A stretch of DNA of 64,000 nt, taken from NCBI RefSeq assembly GCF_900141785.1, contig NZ_FQYP01000008.1:299309-363308 (forward strand), in the 5' to 3' direction. Source of the stretch: Aquimarina spongiae. GTDB lineage: Bacteria > Bacteroidota > Bacteroidia > Flavobacteriales > Flavobacteriaceae. How positions within the stretch are numbered: position 1 is the stretch's first letter; the number at the start of each line of letters is the position of its first letter. Made by a program: the position numbers and the translations under genes. The notes beneath the pieces were generated by a model, which was not told where the DNA came from, searched no databases, and saw only the letters and a list, made by a program, of their open reading frames with translations. Shown here piece by piece: positions 55,639 through 63,627 of this stretch.

Positions 55639-55959
55639 ATGAACGAAACCCCTAACCTAAATTATATCAAAGAACTGGCTGCAGGATCTGTAGAATTTGA
55701 GCAAAAGTTAATTGCTATCGTAAAACGAGAATTCCCAGAAGAAAAAAAGGAGTTTCTTAACAATTATGAAGGAAAACACTTTATAAAGGCTGCAGAAAAT
55801 GTACACAAACTGAAACACAAAATCGGCATGTTGGGGTTTGAAGAAGGTTACCAATTAACAATTGATTTCGAAGAAGAGCTTAGAGAGAAAGAATATACTT
55901 TGTTTTCAAAATTTATGTTAATTTTAGGTGCTATAGACAATTTTCTAGAAACATTATAA
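55639..55959 (+). CDS. Histidine phosphotransfer (Hpt) protein
   Basis: A 106-residue all-helical Hpt domain. The phosphate-accepting histidine is probably H56 in NVHKLKHKIGMLGF, matching the HxxKG region of the family. It is the shuttle between a receiver (likely the stand-alone regulator encoded first in this operon) and the LytTR regulator. It starts 4 nt after the kinase stop. Confidence 0.88.
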   Translation: MNETPNLNYIKELAAGSVEFEQKLIAIVKREFPEEKKEFLNNYEGKHFIKAAENVHKLKHKIGMLGFEEGYQLTIDFEEELREKEYTLFSKFMLILGAIDNFLETL

Positions 55960-55971
55960 AGATTTGATCCT

Positions 55972-56694
55972 ATGAATTGCATAATAATTGATGATGAAGA
56001 AACGGCAAGAGTAATTATTCAACAACTGTGTTCACAAGTAGATGGACTTACGGTTATTGAAGAATTTCCGAATGCGATTCAAGCTATTAAATTTTTAAAT
56101 AATAATAATACGGTCGACCTCATTTTTCTAGATATTCATATGCCAGATTTTACGGGCTTTGATTTTATTCAAACCCTAAAAAACCCTCCTCGGATTGTAT
56201 TGACTACTTCGGACAAAAATTTTGCATTAACTGCTTTTGAGTACGACTGTATTGTAGATTATTTGGTAAAGCCCATTACCCTACCACGTTTTCTAAAAGC
56301 CATACAAAAAGCAGAAAGCAGTACTGTTACCCCCGCAGAACCAACTCCTGTAGAAGATAATAATGCTCCTGTGGGCTCTGGTGAGAATGATTTGTACATC
56401 AACATCGATAGGCGATTAATTAAAATCGATATCCCAACTATCAATCTTATTGAAGCGAAGGGAGATTATATATTAATCAAAACCGAAAAACAGAATTACA
56501 CAGTCCACTCTACTCTAAAAAAGATTGAGGAAAAACTCCCTGATGATCTTTTCTTAAAAGTACATCGATCTTACATTATTAACTTCAAGAAAATTGTAGA
56601 TATCGAAGATAATAGCGTACTGATCGAAAGAGATGTAATTCCTGTAAGCAGATCCAACAGACCTGAACTTATGAAGCGTTTAAACTTGTTGTAA
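55972..56694 (+). CDS. LytTR-family response regulator
   Basis: A 240-residue DNA-binding regulator. The receiver domain has DDEE (7-10), D54 in IFLDIHMPDF, TTSD and LVKPI with the conserved Lys. After a linker of Pro/Glu-rich residues comes the LytTR domain (about 140-238, LIEAKGDYILIKTEKQNY, HSTLKKIEEKLP, FLKVHRSYIINFKKI). LytTR proteins bind pairs of about 9-bp direct repeats. Such pairs exist before this operon and before the next gene, so these are its probable targets. It is the last gene of the signalling operon. Confidence 0.94.
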   Translation: MNCIIIDDEETARVIIQQLCSQVDGLTVIEEFPNAIQAIKFLNNNNTVDLIFLDIHMPDFTGFDFIQTLKNPPRIVLTTSDKNFALTAFEYDCIVDYLVKPITLPRFLKAIQKAESSTVTPAEPTPVEDNNAPVGSGENDLYINIDRRLIKIDIPTINLIEAKGDYILIKTEKQNYTVHSTLKKIEEKLPDDLFLKVHRSYIINFKKIVDIEDNSVLIERDVIPVSRSNRPELMKRLNLL

Positions 56695-56711
56695 CGAGCT
56701 TATCTTCTAAC

Positions 56712-56748
56712 TTTTACAACTCGTCTACAGTAAATTACCACTTATCGA
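56712..56748 (+). promoter_or_regulatory. Paired LytTR-type boxes upstream of the secreted-protein gene
   Basis: Boxes TACAACTCG (56715-56723) and TACCACTTA (56736-56744), 21 nt start to start, align over 37 nt with the block at 50740-50776. They lie two helical turns (22 nt) closer to the -7 element than in the other promoter. Confidence 0.55.
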
Positions 56749-56778
56749 TTTACCGTCCTCATCATGGTAGGTATAGGT

Positions 56779-56786
56779 TAATTTTG
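56779..56786 (+). promoter_or_regulatory. -7 element of the secreted-protein gene
   Basis: TAATTTTG, a perfect TAnnTTTG, followed by AAGTATCGAAAAA as in the signalling operon's promoter. There is no -33 TTTG at the usual distance, consistent with activation by a bound regulator. The leader is about 22 nt. Confidence 0.6.
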
Positions 56787-56814
56787 AAGTATCGAAAAAC
56801 CTAAATCGACCATT

Positions 56815-59800
56815 ATGAAAAAGATAACTACCCTATTAATCATCATTATAACCTTTTCTTTGGATGCCCAAGAGGCTTTTGATTGTAACGATGGTACCTT
56901 TTATCAGGTAATTTCTGGAGCTTTGAAAGCATATGATCCAATTACCGGATCCTATTCAGAACCTTTACACACTTATGCTACCTACAACGCAGGAGGCTAT
57001 AATGAGGTAGACAACTACTTATATGCTATAAAAAAATCAGACAAGCATTTATTGAGAATTGCAAAAGATATGGTTATTGATCTTGGTGCTGTTGCCCCAA
57101 GTGGAACAACAGTATTTGGAGGAGGTTATGCCGCGGATGTGGATCCAGAGGGAAATTTATGGGTATTTCAAAATAATAACAAAAGAACGTTTCATAAGAT
57201 CACGAATTTGGGAAATTACAACGGGAATACTTCTCCTGTTTTTGAAGTGATAGAAGCAGATGTAACCGCCCCAAGTACATGTGCTGATATTGTATACGTG
57301 AATGGTTCTTTTTACGGGGGAAGCAGAGGTAAGATCTTTAAGTGGGATTTGTCCTCTGGAACCCCTGTTTTTAGTAGTAAAAATGTTGCCAATCTGCCTA
57401 CAAGCACCTTTGGTGCTGCTTACGCAGACGCTAATAATAGACTGTATTTTTCAGATAATAGCGGAGGGTTGTATTTGATCAATGATTATGAAGGAGACAA
57501 CCCTTCTGCTACTATGTTAAATCTAACCGAAACCACAAATTCTAATGATGGGTTTAAATGCGCCAGCGGAATATCTCCTCTGGATAAAGACCAAGACGGA
57601 ATTTTGGACTCAATGGATGCAGATTGTGATGGGGATGGTATTTTGAATACAGTGGAGTGTCAAGGGATGGATCCTTATGGTGATGATGATGGTGATGGTT
57701 TGTACAACTATCTTGATGGTGACGTGAGTGGTAATGGTGATAATGTAGTACAGGACGCTTTTGATCGTGATGGGGATGGTATTCCGGATTTTATGGATAT
57801 CGATTCTGATAACGATGGGATTTATGATATTGTAGAAGCCGGACAAGGTACTGCAGACACCAACAACGACGGGATGTGCAATGGTCAGGATACTAATTTT
57901 CAAGATATAGATTCCGATGGTGTAGCCGATGCTTTTGATGCAGATCAAGGTGGTACAACGGTTACTCCTTTAGATTTTGACGGAGATGGTGTTTTTGATT
58001 GCTACGATATTGATTCAGATAATGACGGTATTGTAGATATCATCGAAGGACAAAACAGCGAAACGTATTTAGGAATTTCAGGTAATGATGAAGATAAAGA
58101 TGGATTAGACGATAACTTTGATGCTGATTTTGGAGGAACAACAAACGGAACAGTAAATACAGATGGCACAGACGGATATGACCACCTGGATACAGACTCT
58201 AACCACGATGGTGTTTCAGATTTTATAGAAGCCTATGATAGCGATGGAGATGGTGTCCCCGAAACTACACCTTCGGGAGTGGATCAGGACGGAGATGGAT
58301 TGGACGATAACTTTGATCAAAGAAAAACTACTTTCGACTCTGAAAATGGTGGACAAACCCCACAAAGCTTCCCTATTCCTGCTATTTGTGACCGATATAA
58401 TTACTTAGGTGAATTTAACAGCAACGGAAAACCTTTATACCTAGATGGGCAAGATGTAGTAAGCCAGGAAACTCTGGACATGATTAATAATGCGTTACCA
58501 GAAGGATATCCAGTACCAGATTTTAATCCTCATTATATTTCTTCGGGATATGATACCGATATTGTAGTTCAACAAGAAGCAGAGGTTTGGGTAACGTTTG
58601 TAGGAGAAGGTGCTGGATATAGAAATACTCTGGGATTCTATACCTATGATATCAATAACCCATCACAAACTGTCCCACAGCCAGAAGATATTACTATTAT
58701 TTTTCCAAATGTATCTGCTGTAGGAAGTGGTGGTGAACTAGAAATCGGAGACAAAGTAAAGATAGGAAGCTTCCCTCCTAATACAGGTATTGGCTGGGTA
58801 TTATTAGCTGATGCATGGAAGAATGGTTGTGTAGATACAGGAAATTGGCAATTGTACTCCAATCCAGACTACAATCCGGAAAGTGATCCTTCTTTAAGAA
58901 CACACAACGTGTTACTAAATGACCCTAATAGTGAGAGAATCATTCTTGGATTTGAAGATATTAGAAGAGATTATGCTTCTTGTGATCAGGATTTTAATGA
59001 TGCTTTGTTCTATATTACAGCGAATCCTTCCGGAGCCCTCAAAACCGATAACTGTGCAGATATTAATAGTGGAACCGATGTAAGCTCTGCTAACGATGGA
59101 GGTTTAGAAAGTAACGGTGACTTAGCAAGTTTGATCGCAAAACGCAACTTCAATAGAGTAAAAACAAATCAGGTATTTAATACAAAGAAAAGACAACAGC
59201 CCTTTATGCCCGAATTTGTTTCGTACAAATCAGCAAACAACGAAGATTTAAGTATTCATTTCCCTGCTACAGGAATAAAAGGAACAGAAACTACTTATGT
59301 ATCTAGTCCAGAAGATTTGGTCGGAATCACCAATGCTGCAGCAGTGTTTTCTATAGACTATTATGAAGGAGAGTCACGTGTAGCAGCTGCACTAGCAACA
59401 TCTACCAAAGGTTCGGTATATGATCATTCAAAAACAATTTGTGATCGATTAAACGGTTCTAAATTATTAGATGTAAGAACCGTACAAATAAGAAAACATA
59501 CTATCGTAAGTACTAAAATAGAAAGAGCTTCAGGGAAAATCGAATATGCATTAACATTCTCTATACGAAAAGACGATTTTGAAAACCAGATTTACAGTTT
59601 ATGGAATATTGGAAGTTACCCAGAAGGAGACTACATCAATTTCCAGGTATGGGGAGGAACGGTGTCTCAGGTAGCAAATATTGCTAACTATATTATAGAC
59701 TCTTTTGTAGCGGTAAAACCATTAAGAAGTAATAAAATTAACGATGTGGTACCAACAGTCTTTGTAAAAGAAGGCTCGTATGCAAACGGAAAATTAACGC

Positions 59801-60849
59801 TAACAGTAGTAAACAAATCAAGATCAGAAAACATGCAATTTGTAGGCAACCTAAGAGCTACCGAGCAAGCAGAAGAAGTTAATACCACCAAAACGGTTAC
59901 ATTATCAGGAGCTTATAACGAGTTGGTAACTATCGATACAGGATACCTATTTGATATTGGTTTCTCGATCAAAGGTGCTTCATCTTCACAAATAGATGCT
60001 TTATACCTGGCAGACGGACCATGGGGTATTGACTATGCCGAAAACGGTGCTGTAGTGAACGATTTTGTAATCGGAAAGAACGACAACACAAAAGAAGATA
60101 ACAAGCATATTGTAGAACGAAATGCAATGGTGAGAGGAGAAGTAAAAGAAACATTAAACTTGTTCAGAAATGTAATGCCTGGTGATTTATCTCTTGATGT
60201 AACCACATACAAAGCTGTTCAATTCGAAATGTTCAACACCAGAGATATCGAGGTCATATTAGTGACAGAAGGATTACAAGACTGGAACAACAGATTGCGA
60301 TATACCATTCCTGCTACTGACCAAAAAGAAAGTCACAGCATCGCATTCGCAGATTTTGTAGATGGTAATGATCAGCCAGGGATCATAGAAAAGGTAAAAA
60401 GCGTGGTGTTCTCTGTGCAAGGTGATTATCAAAACTTCTACACTTTTGAACTTGAAGTATCTGCATTAGCCTTTGGTAAGATTGCTAGCAACGAGGAAGA
60501 AGAGGAAGAAGATGATGATACAACAACCGAAGAAGAGGAGGAGGAAGATGAAGAAGTTATCGCTGTAGAAGAAGATACTTTTGATCCTAATGCGGTGACA
60601 CAGGTAAAAAATTACCCTAACCCATTCATCTCAGAAACTACGATCCAAATTCCTGGTGAACACCAAGAAGTACTAATTGAAGTAATCGATATGGTGGGAA
60701 GAACAGTGCGAAAAGAATATGTAGCGGTAAACAGAAATACCATACGTTTTGATACAAGAAATTTAACTCCAGGAATCTATCACTACATGATCAGAGGACA
60801 ACAAATGAGAAGATTCAAAGGAAGGTTATTTATAAAAGAAACGAATTAA
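56815..60849 (+). CDS. Large secreted TSP3/DUF4114 protein with type IX sorting domain
   Basis: A 1344-residue surface or secreted protein. A signal peptide (cleavage after SLDAQ) leads to a beta-propeller-like region (about 25-260). Next is a long Asp-rich stretch of thrombospondin type 3-like repeats (about 262-510, many DxDxDG units such as DKDQDGILD and DCDGDGILN) that should bind calcium. A DUF4114 domain follows (about 590-740, RIILGFEDIRRDYASCDQDFNDALFYI). The next 450 residues are beta-rich and unassigned. An acidic E/D run near 1225-1250 leads to a type A sorting domain (YPNPFISETTIQI ... FIKETN). This suits a type IX-exported matrix protein or adhesin. Shared promoter elements with the NO-signalling operon suggest that it is that pathway's output. 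Confidence 0.88.
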   Translation: MKKITTLLIIIITFSLDAQEAFDCNDGTFYQVISGALKAYDPITGSYSEPLHTYATYNAGGYNEVDNYLYAIKKSDKHLLRIAKDMVIDLGAVAPSGTTVFGGGYAADVDPEGNLWVFQNNNKRTFHKITNLGNYNGNTSPVFEVIEADVTAPSTCADIVYVNGSFYGGSRGKIFKWDLSSGTPVFSSKNVANLPTSTFGAAYADANNRLYFSDNSGGLYLINDYEGDNPSATMLNLTETTNSNDGFKCASGISPLDKDQDGILDSMDADCDGDGILNTVECQGMDPYGDDDGDGLYNYLDGDVSGNGDNVVQDAFDRDGDGIPDFMDIDSDNDGIYDIVEAGQGTADTNNDGMCNGQDTNFQDIDSDGVADAFDADQGGTTVTPLDFDGDGVFDCYDIDSDNDGIVDIIEGQNSETYLGISGNDEDKDGLDDNFDADFGGTTNGTVNTDGTDGYDHLDTDSNHDGVSDFIEAYDSDGDGVPETTPSGVDQDGDGLDDNFDQRKTTFDSENGGQTPQSFPIPAICDRYNYLGEFNSNGKPLYLDGQDVVSQETLDMINNALPEGYPVPDFNPHYISSGYDTDIVVQQEAEVWVTFVGEGAGYRNTLGFYTYDINNPSQTVPQPEDITIIFPNVSAVGSGGELEIGDKVKIGSFPPNTGIGWVLLADAWKNGCVDTGNWQLYSNPDYNPESDPSLRTHNVLLNDPNSERIILGFEDIRRDYASCDQDFNDALFYITANPSGALKTDNCADINSGTDVSSANDGGLESNGDLASLIAKRNFNRVKTNQVFNTKKRQQPFMPEFVSYKSANNEDLSIHFPATGIKGTETTYVSSPEDLVGITNAAAVFSIDYYEGESRVAAALATSTKGSVYDHSKTICDRLNGSKLLDVRTVQIRKHTIVSTKIERASGKIEYALTFSIRKDDFENQIYSLWNIGSYPEGDYINFQVWGGTVSQVANIANYIIDSFVAVKPLRSNKINDVVPTVFVKEGSYANGKLTLTVVNKSRSENMQFVGNLRATEQAEEVNTTKTVTLSGAYNELVTIDTGYLFDIGFSIKGASSSQIDALYLADGPWGIDYAENGAVVNDFVIGKNDNTKEDNKHIVERNAMVRGEVKETLNLFRNVMPGDLSLDVTTYKAVQFEMFNTRDIEVILVTEGLQDWNNRLRYTIPATDQKESHSIAFADFVDGNDQPGIIEKVKSVVFSVQGDYQNFYTFELEVSALAFGKIASNEEEEEEDDDTTTEEEEEEDEEVIAVEEDTFDPNAVTQVKNYPNPFISETTIQIPGEHQEVLIEVIDMVGRTVRKEYVAVNRNTIRFDTRNLTPGIYHYMIRGQQMRRFKGRLFIKETN

Positions 60850-60874
60850 AGTGTTAAGTGTTTCAGATTTGGGT

Positions 60875-60919
60875 GAATAGCGGGAGCAGCATTAATTATT
60901 GCTCTCGCTATTCTTTTTT
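60875..60919 (+). terminator. Bidirectional terminator between convergent genes
   Basis: Arms GAATAGCGGGAGCA and TGCTCTCGCTATTC (one G-U) with an 11-nt loop, followed by TTTTTT. It overlaps the last codons of the convergent TPR/barrel gene. Confidence 0.8.
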
Positions 60920-62985
60920 AATTTCATTATCTGCTTGTCGAAAAGAGGTTTCTTAAGGAAATACCATTTCAATTTAAACCCAAATTCTGTAAACTCAAAT
61001 CCAGCAGCAGTTGCAGAAGCAATGTTACTGTATTTTCCATATAGATTTGCCTTAAAACGATCCGTAAATCGATACCCTATCTTCCCTTCAGCTCTAAAGG
61101 TCGTAGATGCATCTTCGTCATCCACAAACTGCTTTCCCAGAGCAGCGCTTAAACTGTAAAATAAATCGTTTTCGGCATTACTTACTACTTCTGCAAATAC
61201 CTCCCCCAAATGAAACGTTCCTGGGCTAAAGTAGATTTCAGGCACTTGATCTTTAAACGATATATATTGATAATTTGCTCCTACCTTTACCCCTGGTCTT
61301 TTTAATACGTTATAATACAATGAGGTAAATAACAAATTCCTAACATTATCATCGGTCTGTGTAGTATAGATATATTGTGTATACCAACCTAATCTGAAAT
61401 TGGTTCCCAAATTGTAATTGGCAAAATAATTATTCATTACAATTTCTCGATTGATCAAATCTGCGTTGAAATTTTGAAGCTCTCTCTTATAGCCAACATC
61501 CAAACTTTGCAACTTAAAAGGTTTAGTTTGTACGACAGCTTCGGCGGTTAATTGTGTAAAATCCGTGGTAATAGCCTCAGAATTATTAATCCCGATATTA
61601 CCTAACAAAGAAATTCTACTGCTCAATTTATACGACATTCCTAAGGATACATCATTAGAGGTTGCCTCTACCTCGGTTCTTGTATTTTCAGTCTTTCTAT
61701 AGGTATACCGAAACATCGTTTTGAATCTCGCAGAGAAGGGTACTTCGACGGCTACTCCTGCACTAAATGCTTTGTTATCCCCATTATCAAAAGTGTAGGC
61801 GGTTTTTTGCTCTACAAACGGAGTATGTGAAATTTTTAAGGTCTTGATCAGCTTTTCTGCATCGGGTTGCTTGGGATAATAATATAAAGTCTTAAAAGCA
61901 TACTCATACGCTTTCATATCATTTCCTGAGGCGCGATAGGCATTGGCAATCCCCAAATTACCATCAAAAGAACTCGCTTCTGTATTCAAAATTGCCGAAT
62001 ATCGATCCAGGCTAATTCCAAAATTACTGGTATACATCCCATAAGTAGCCTCAAGAGAAGATACTTTGTTATTATCAGGAAATCCTGATTTTAGATTGCT
62101 GAGTGCTGCTTTTGCCTTCTTATACTTTTGATTCCATAACAAAGCTTGTACGTAACGCTCTTGAGTAGCTAACCACAAGGGATCATCTTTTTTATACGAT
62201 GCCACTTTTTCTCGAGACAGCTCTACCAACGTTAGTGCCTTTTTGGTTTTATGCTGTTTATTAGCAACCAATGACAACCCATTAAAAGCAACAATACTAT
62301 CTCTAGACGTTGTTGCTATTTGTTGATATACTTGTTCGGCTTCTGTAAGTTGGTTGGTGATCAAAAATATATTCGCTTTATTAAGCAAGGTATCTTTATC
62401 CCCTGGAAAATCCTTCAGGTTCTCATCTAATAATTGTAAAGCCTCGGTATATTGTTTATTTTGGGATAATGTAAATGCGTATCCCAGGCGCACAAATTTT
62501 CTTGAGGTAAGCGCGTTTGCGTTTCCTGGTGATAATTGTAATGCTTTATTAACCCACTCTAGAGCTTTTGGGTATTTTTTCAAATTCGATAAGGTATTGG
62601 CATACCCCAGGACCCCCGCAAAACTTTTTGGATTTTCTTGTACTAATCCCTCATAAAACGTTTCTGCAACTTCAAATTGTCGATCCCAAAGCAAAGATTC
62701 GGCATAATTTAGTTTAATTTCAAAGTCATCAGGGTACCTCGATTTTAAATCGGTAAAGATTTGTATCGCTTCTTCCGAATTCCCCAATAAACCAACTGCC
62801 CGACCATAACATAATTTCGCTGTTTTATTCTCAGGAGACTCCTGTAGTACTTTCTCAAAAAAAACTTTTGCATCCTTATAATTTCCGCTTTCCAGATACG
62901 CAAATCCTTGTTGCATATCCTGCGCCATAATCGAGTAAAAAGATGAAAAAAATAAAAGATATAGAGCAAATTGTTTTATGCGCAT
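60892..62985 (-). CDS. TPR outer-membrane protein with YaiO-like C-terminal barrel
   Basis: A 697-residue exported protein. A signal peptide (cleavage after SIMAQ) is followed by about ten TPR units (about 22-390; clear ones are GFAYLESGNYKDAKVFFEKVL and ANTLSNLKKYPKALEWVNKAL). The C-terminal 300 residues are amphipathic beta strands ending in FGFKLKWYFLKKPL, resembling the YaiO outer-membrane barrel. Proteins of this design are found in exopolysaccharide export loci (compare PgaA and AlgK/AlgE-type arrangements). A glycosyltransferase gene starts divergently, 642 nt away, which agrees with such a role. Confidence 0.85.
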   Translation of the reverse strand: MRIKQFALYLLFFSSFYSIMAQDMQQGFAYLESGNYKDAKVFFEKVLQESPENKTAKLCYGRAVGLLGNSEEAIQIFTDLKSRYPDDFEIKLNYAESLLWDRQFEVAETFYEGLVQENPKSFAGVLGYANTLSNLKKYPKALEWVNKALQLSPGNANALTSRKFVRLGYAFTLSQNKQYTEALQLLDENLKDFPGDKDTLLNKANIFLITNQLTEAEQVYQQIATTSRDSIVAFNGLSLVANKQHKTKKALTLVELSREKVASYKKDDPLWLATQERYVQALLWNQKYKKAKAALSNLKSGFPDNNKVSSLEATYGMYTSNFGISLDRYSAILNTEASSFDGNLGIANAYRASGNDMKAYEYAFKTLYYYPKQPDAEKLIKTLKISHTPFVEQKTAYTFDNGDNKAFSAGVAVEVPFSARFKTMFRYTYRKTENTRTEVEATSNDVSLGMSYKLSSRISLLGNIGINNSEAITTDFTQLTAEAVVQTKPFKLQSLDVGYKRELQNFNADLINREIVMNNYFANYNLGTNFRLGWYTQYIYTTQTDDNVRNLLFTSLYYNVLKRPGVKVGANYQYISFKDQVPEIYFSPGTFHLGEVFAEVVSNAENDLFYSLSAALGKQFVDDEDASTTFRAEGKIGYRFTDRFKANLYGKYSNIASATAAGFEFTEFGFKLKWYFLKKPLFDKQIMKLKKNSESNN

Positions 62986-63627
62986 TGTGTAATATCCAGG
63001 TTAATATGTATGTTAAAATACACATTACTTCAAAAAGTCACTATCAAAATGGAGAGAAGTTTTTTAACTCTAAAACGTACTTTGGTCGAATTTGACTTTT
63101 TTTAACATTTTTTACTAAAAAGTGATCCAAAAAAGAGGGTAAAACCGCATTTTTTTAACTCATTTTTACTGAGGAAATCCACATTATCATTAACAAGTGT
63201 AGTACAAAGACTACTTTTTTTGAATAAAAAATGTTAAAATTTCAAGGAAAAACATCCTATTTTCGATGAAATACACATTTTTTGGTACTTCCGTACAAAA
63301 AATGAGGTTTTGCCGTAAATAAGTTTTACAAATACTTGTTAGTTTTACAATGTGCTGAGATACAAATCCTTATCACAAAACAACATTTACTTCGTCAAAA
63401 TTGCTAAACCTTCTTCTACACCCCAGAAGAATACAACTGAAAAAAAGTTTAGTAACCCTAATTAAATATATATACATAATAGTAAAGTAAGTTTTCGTCA
63501 AAATGTCAAATAGTCTTCAAACGCCCCAGAAGAATGTTTAACATAAAAAACTAAGAGAAATATAATGTATCAAGAATACTTCTACTTGTAATTGCCCCTG
63601 AAGTATTCCCCCAAAATCTTAATTATA
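62986..63627. other. 642-nt divergent intergenic region, AT-rich, with three small hairpins
   Basis: No credible ORF. It separates the TPR/barrel gene (minus) and the glycosyltransferase gene (plus). A small hairpin followed by seven T residues is at 63199-63221 (arms GTAGT/ACTAC). The last 220 nt before the glycosyltransferase hold three hairpins whose loops contain CCCC. I could not identify a convincing promoter. Confidence 0.5.
63411..63607 (+). repeat. Three leader hairpins with CCCC in the loop
   Basis: Hairpin 1: TTCTTCT/AGAAGAA at 63411-63431 with loop ACACCCC. Hairpin 2: TCTTC/GAAGA at 63514-63533. Hairpin 3: AATACTTC/GAAGTATT at 63575-63607. Hairpins 1 and 2 also share the direct repeat CCCCAGAAGAAT and a preceding TTCGTCAAAAT. 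The last ends about 20 nt before the glycosyltransferase start. Confidence 0.5.

Noticed and set aside
57610..57948. Reverse-strand open frame rich in Ile/Thr/His repeats
   Set aside because: It is the antisense of the Asp-rich TSP3 repeats of the secreted protein; low complexity and no start signal.
57590..58320. Repetitive GATGGNGATGG-type DNA that might suggest a repeat array or CRISPR
   Set aside because: The units are in-frame DxDxDG calcium loops of irregular length; there are no constant repeats with unique spacers.
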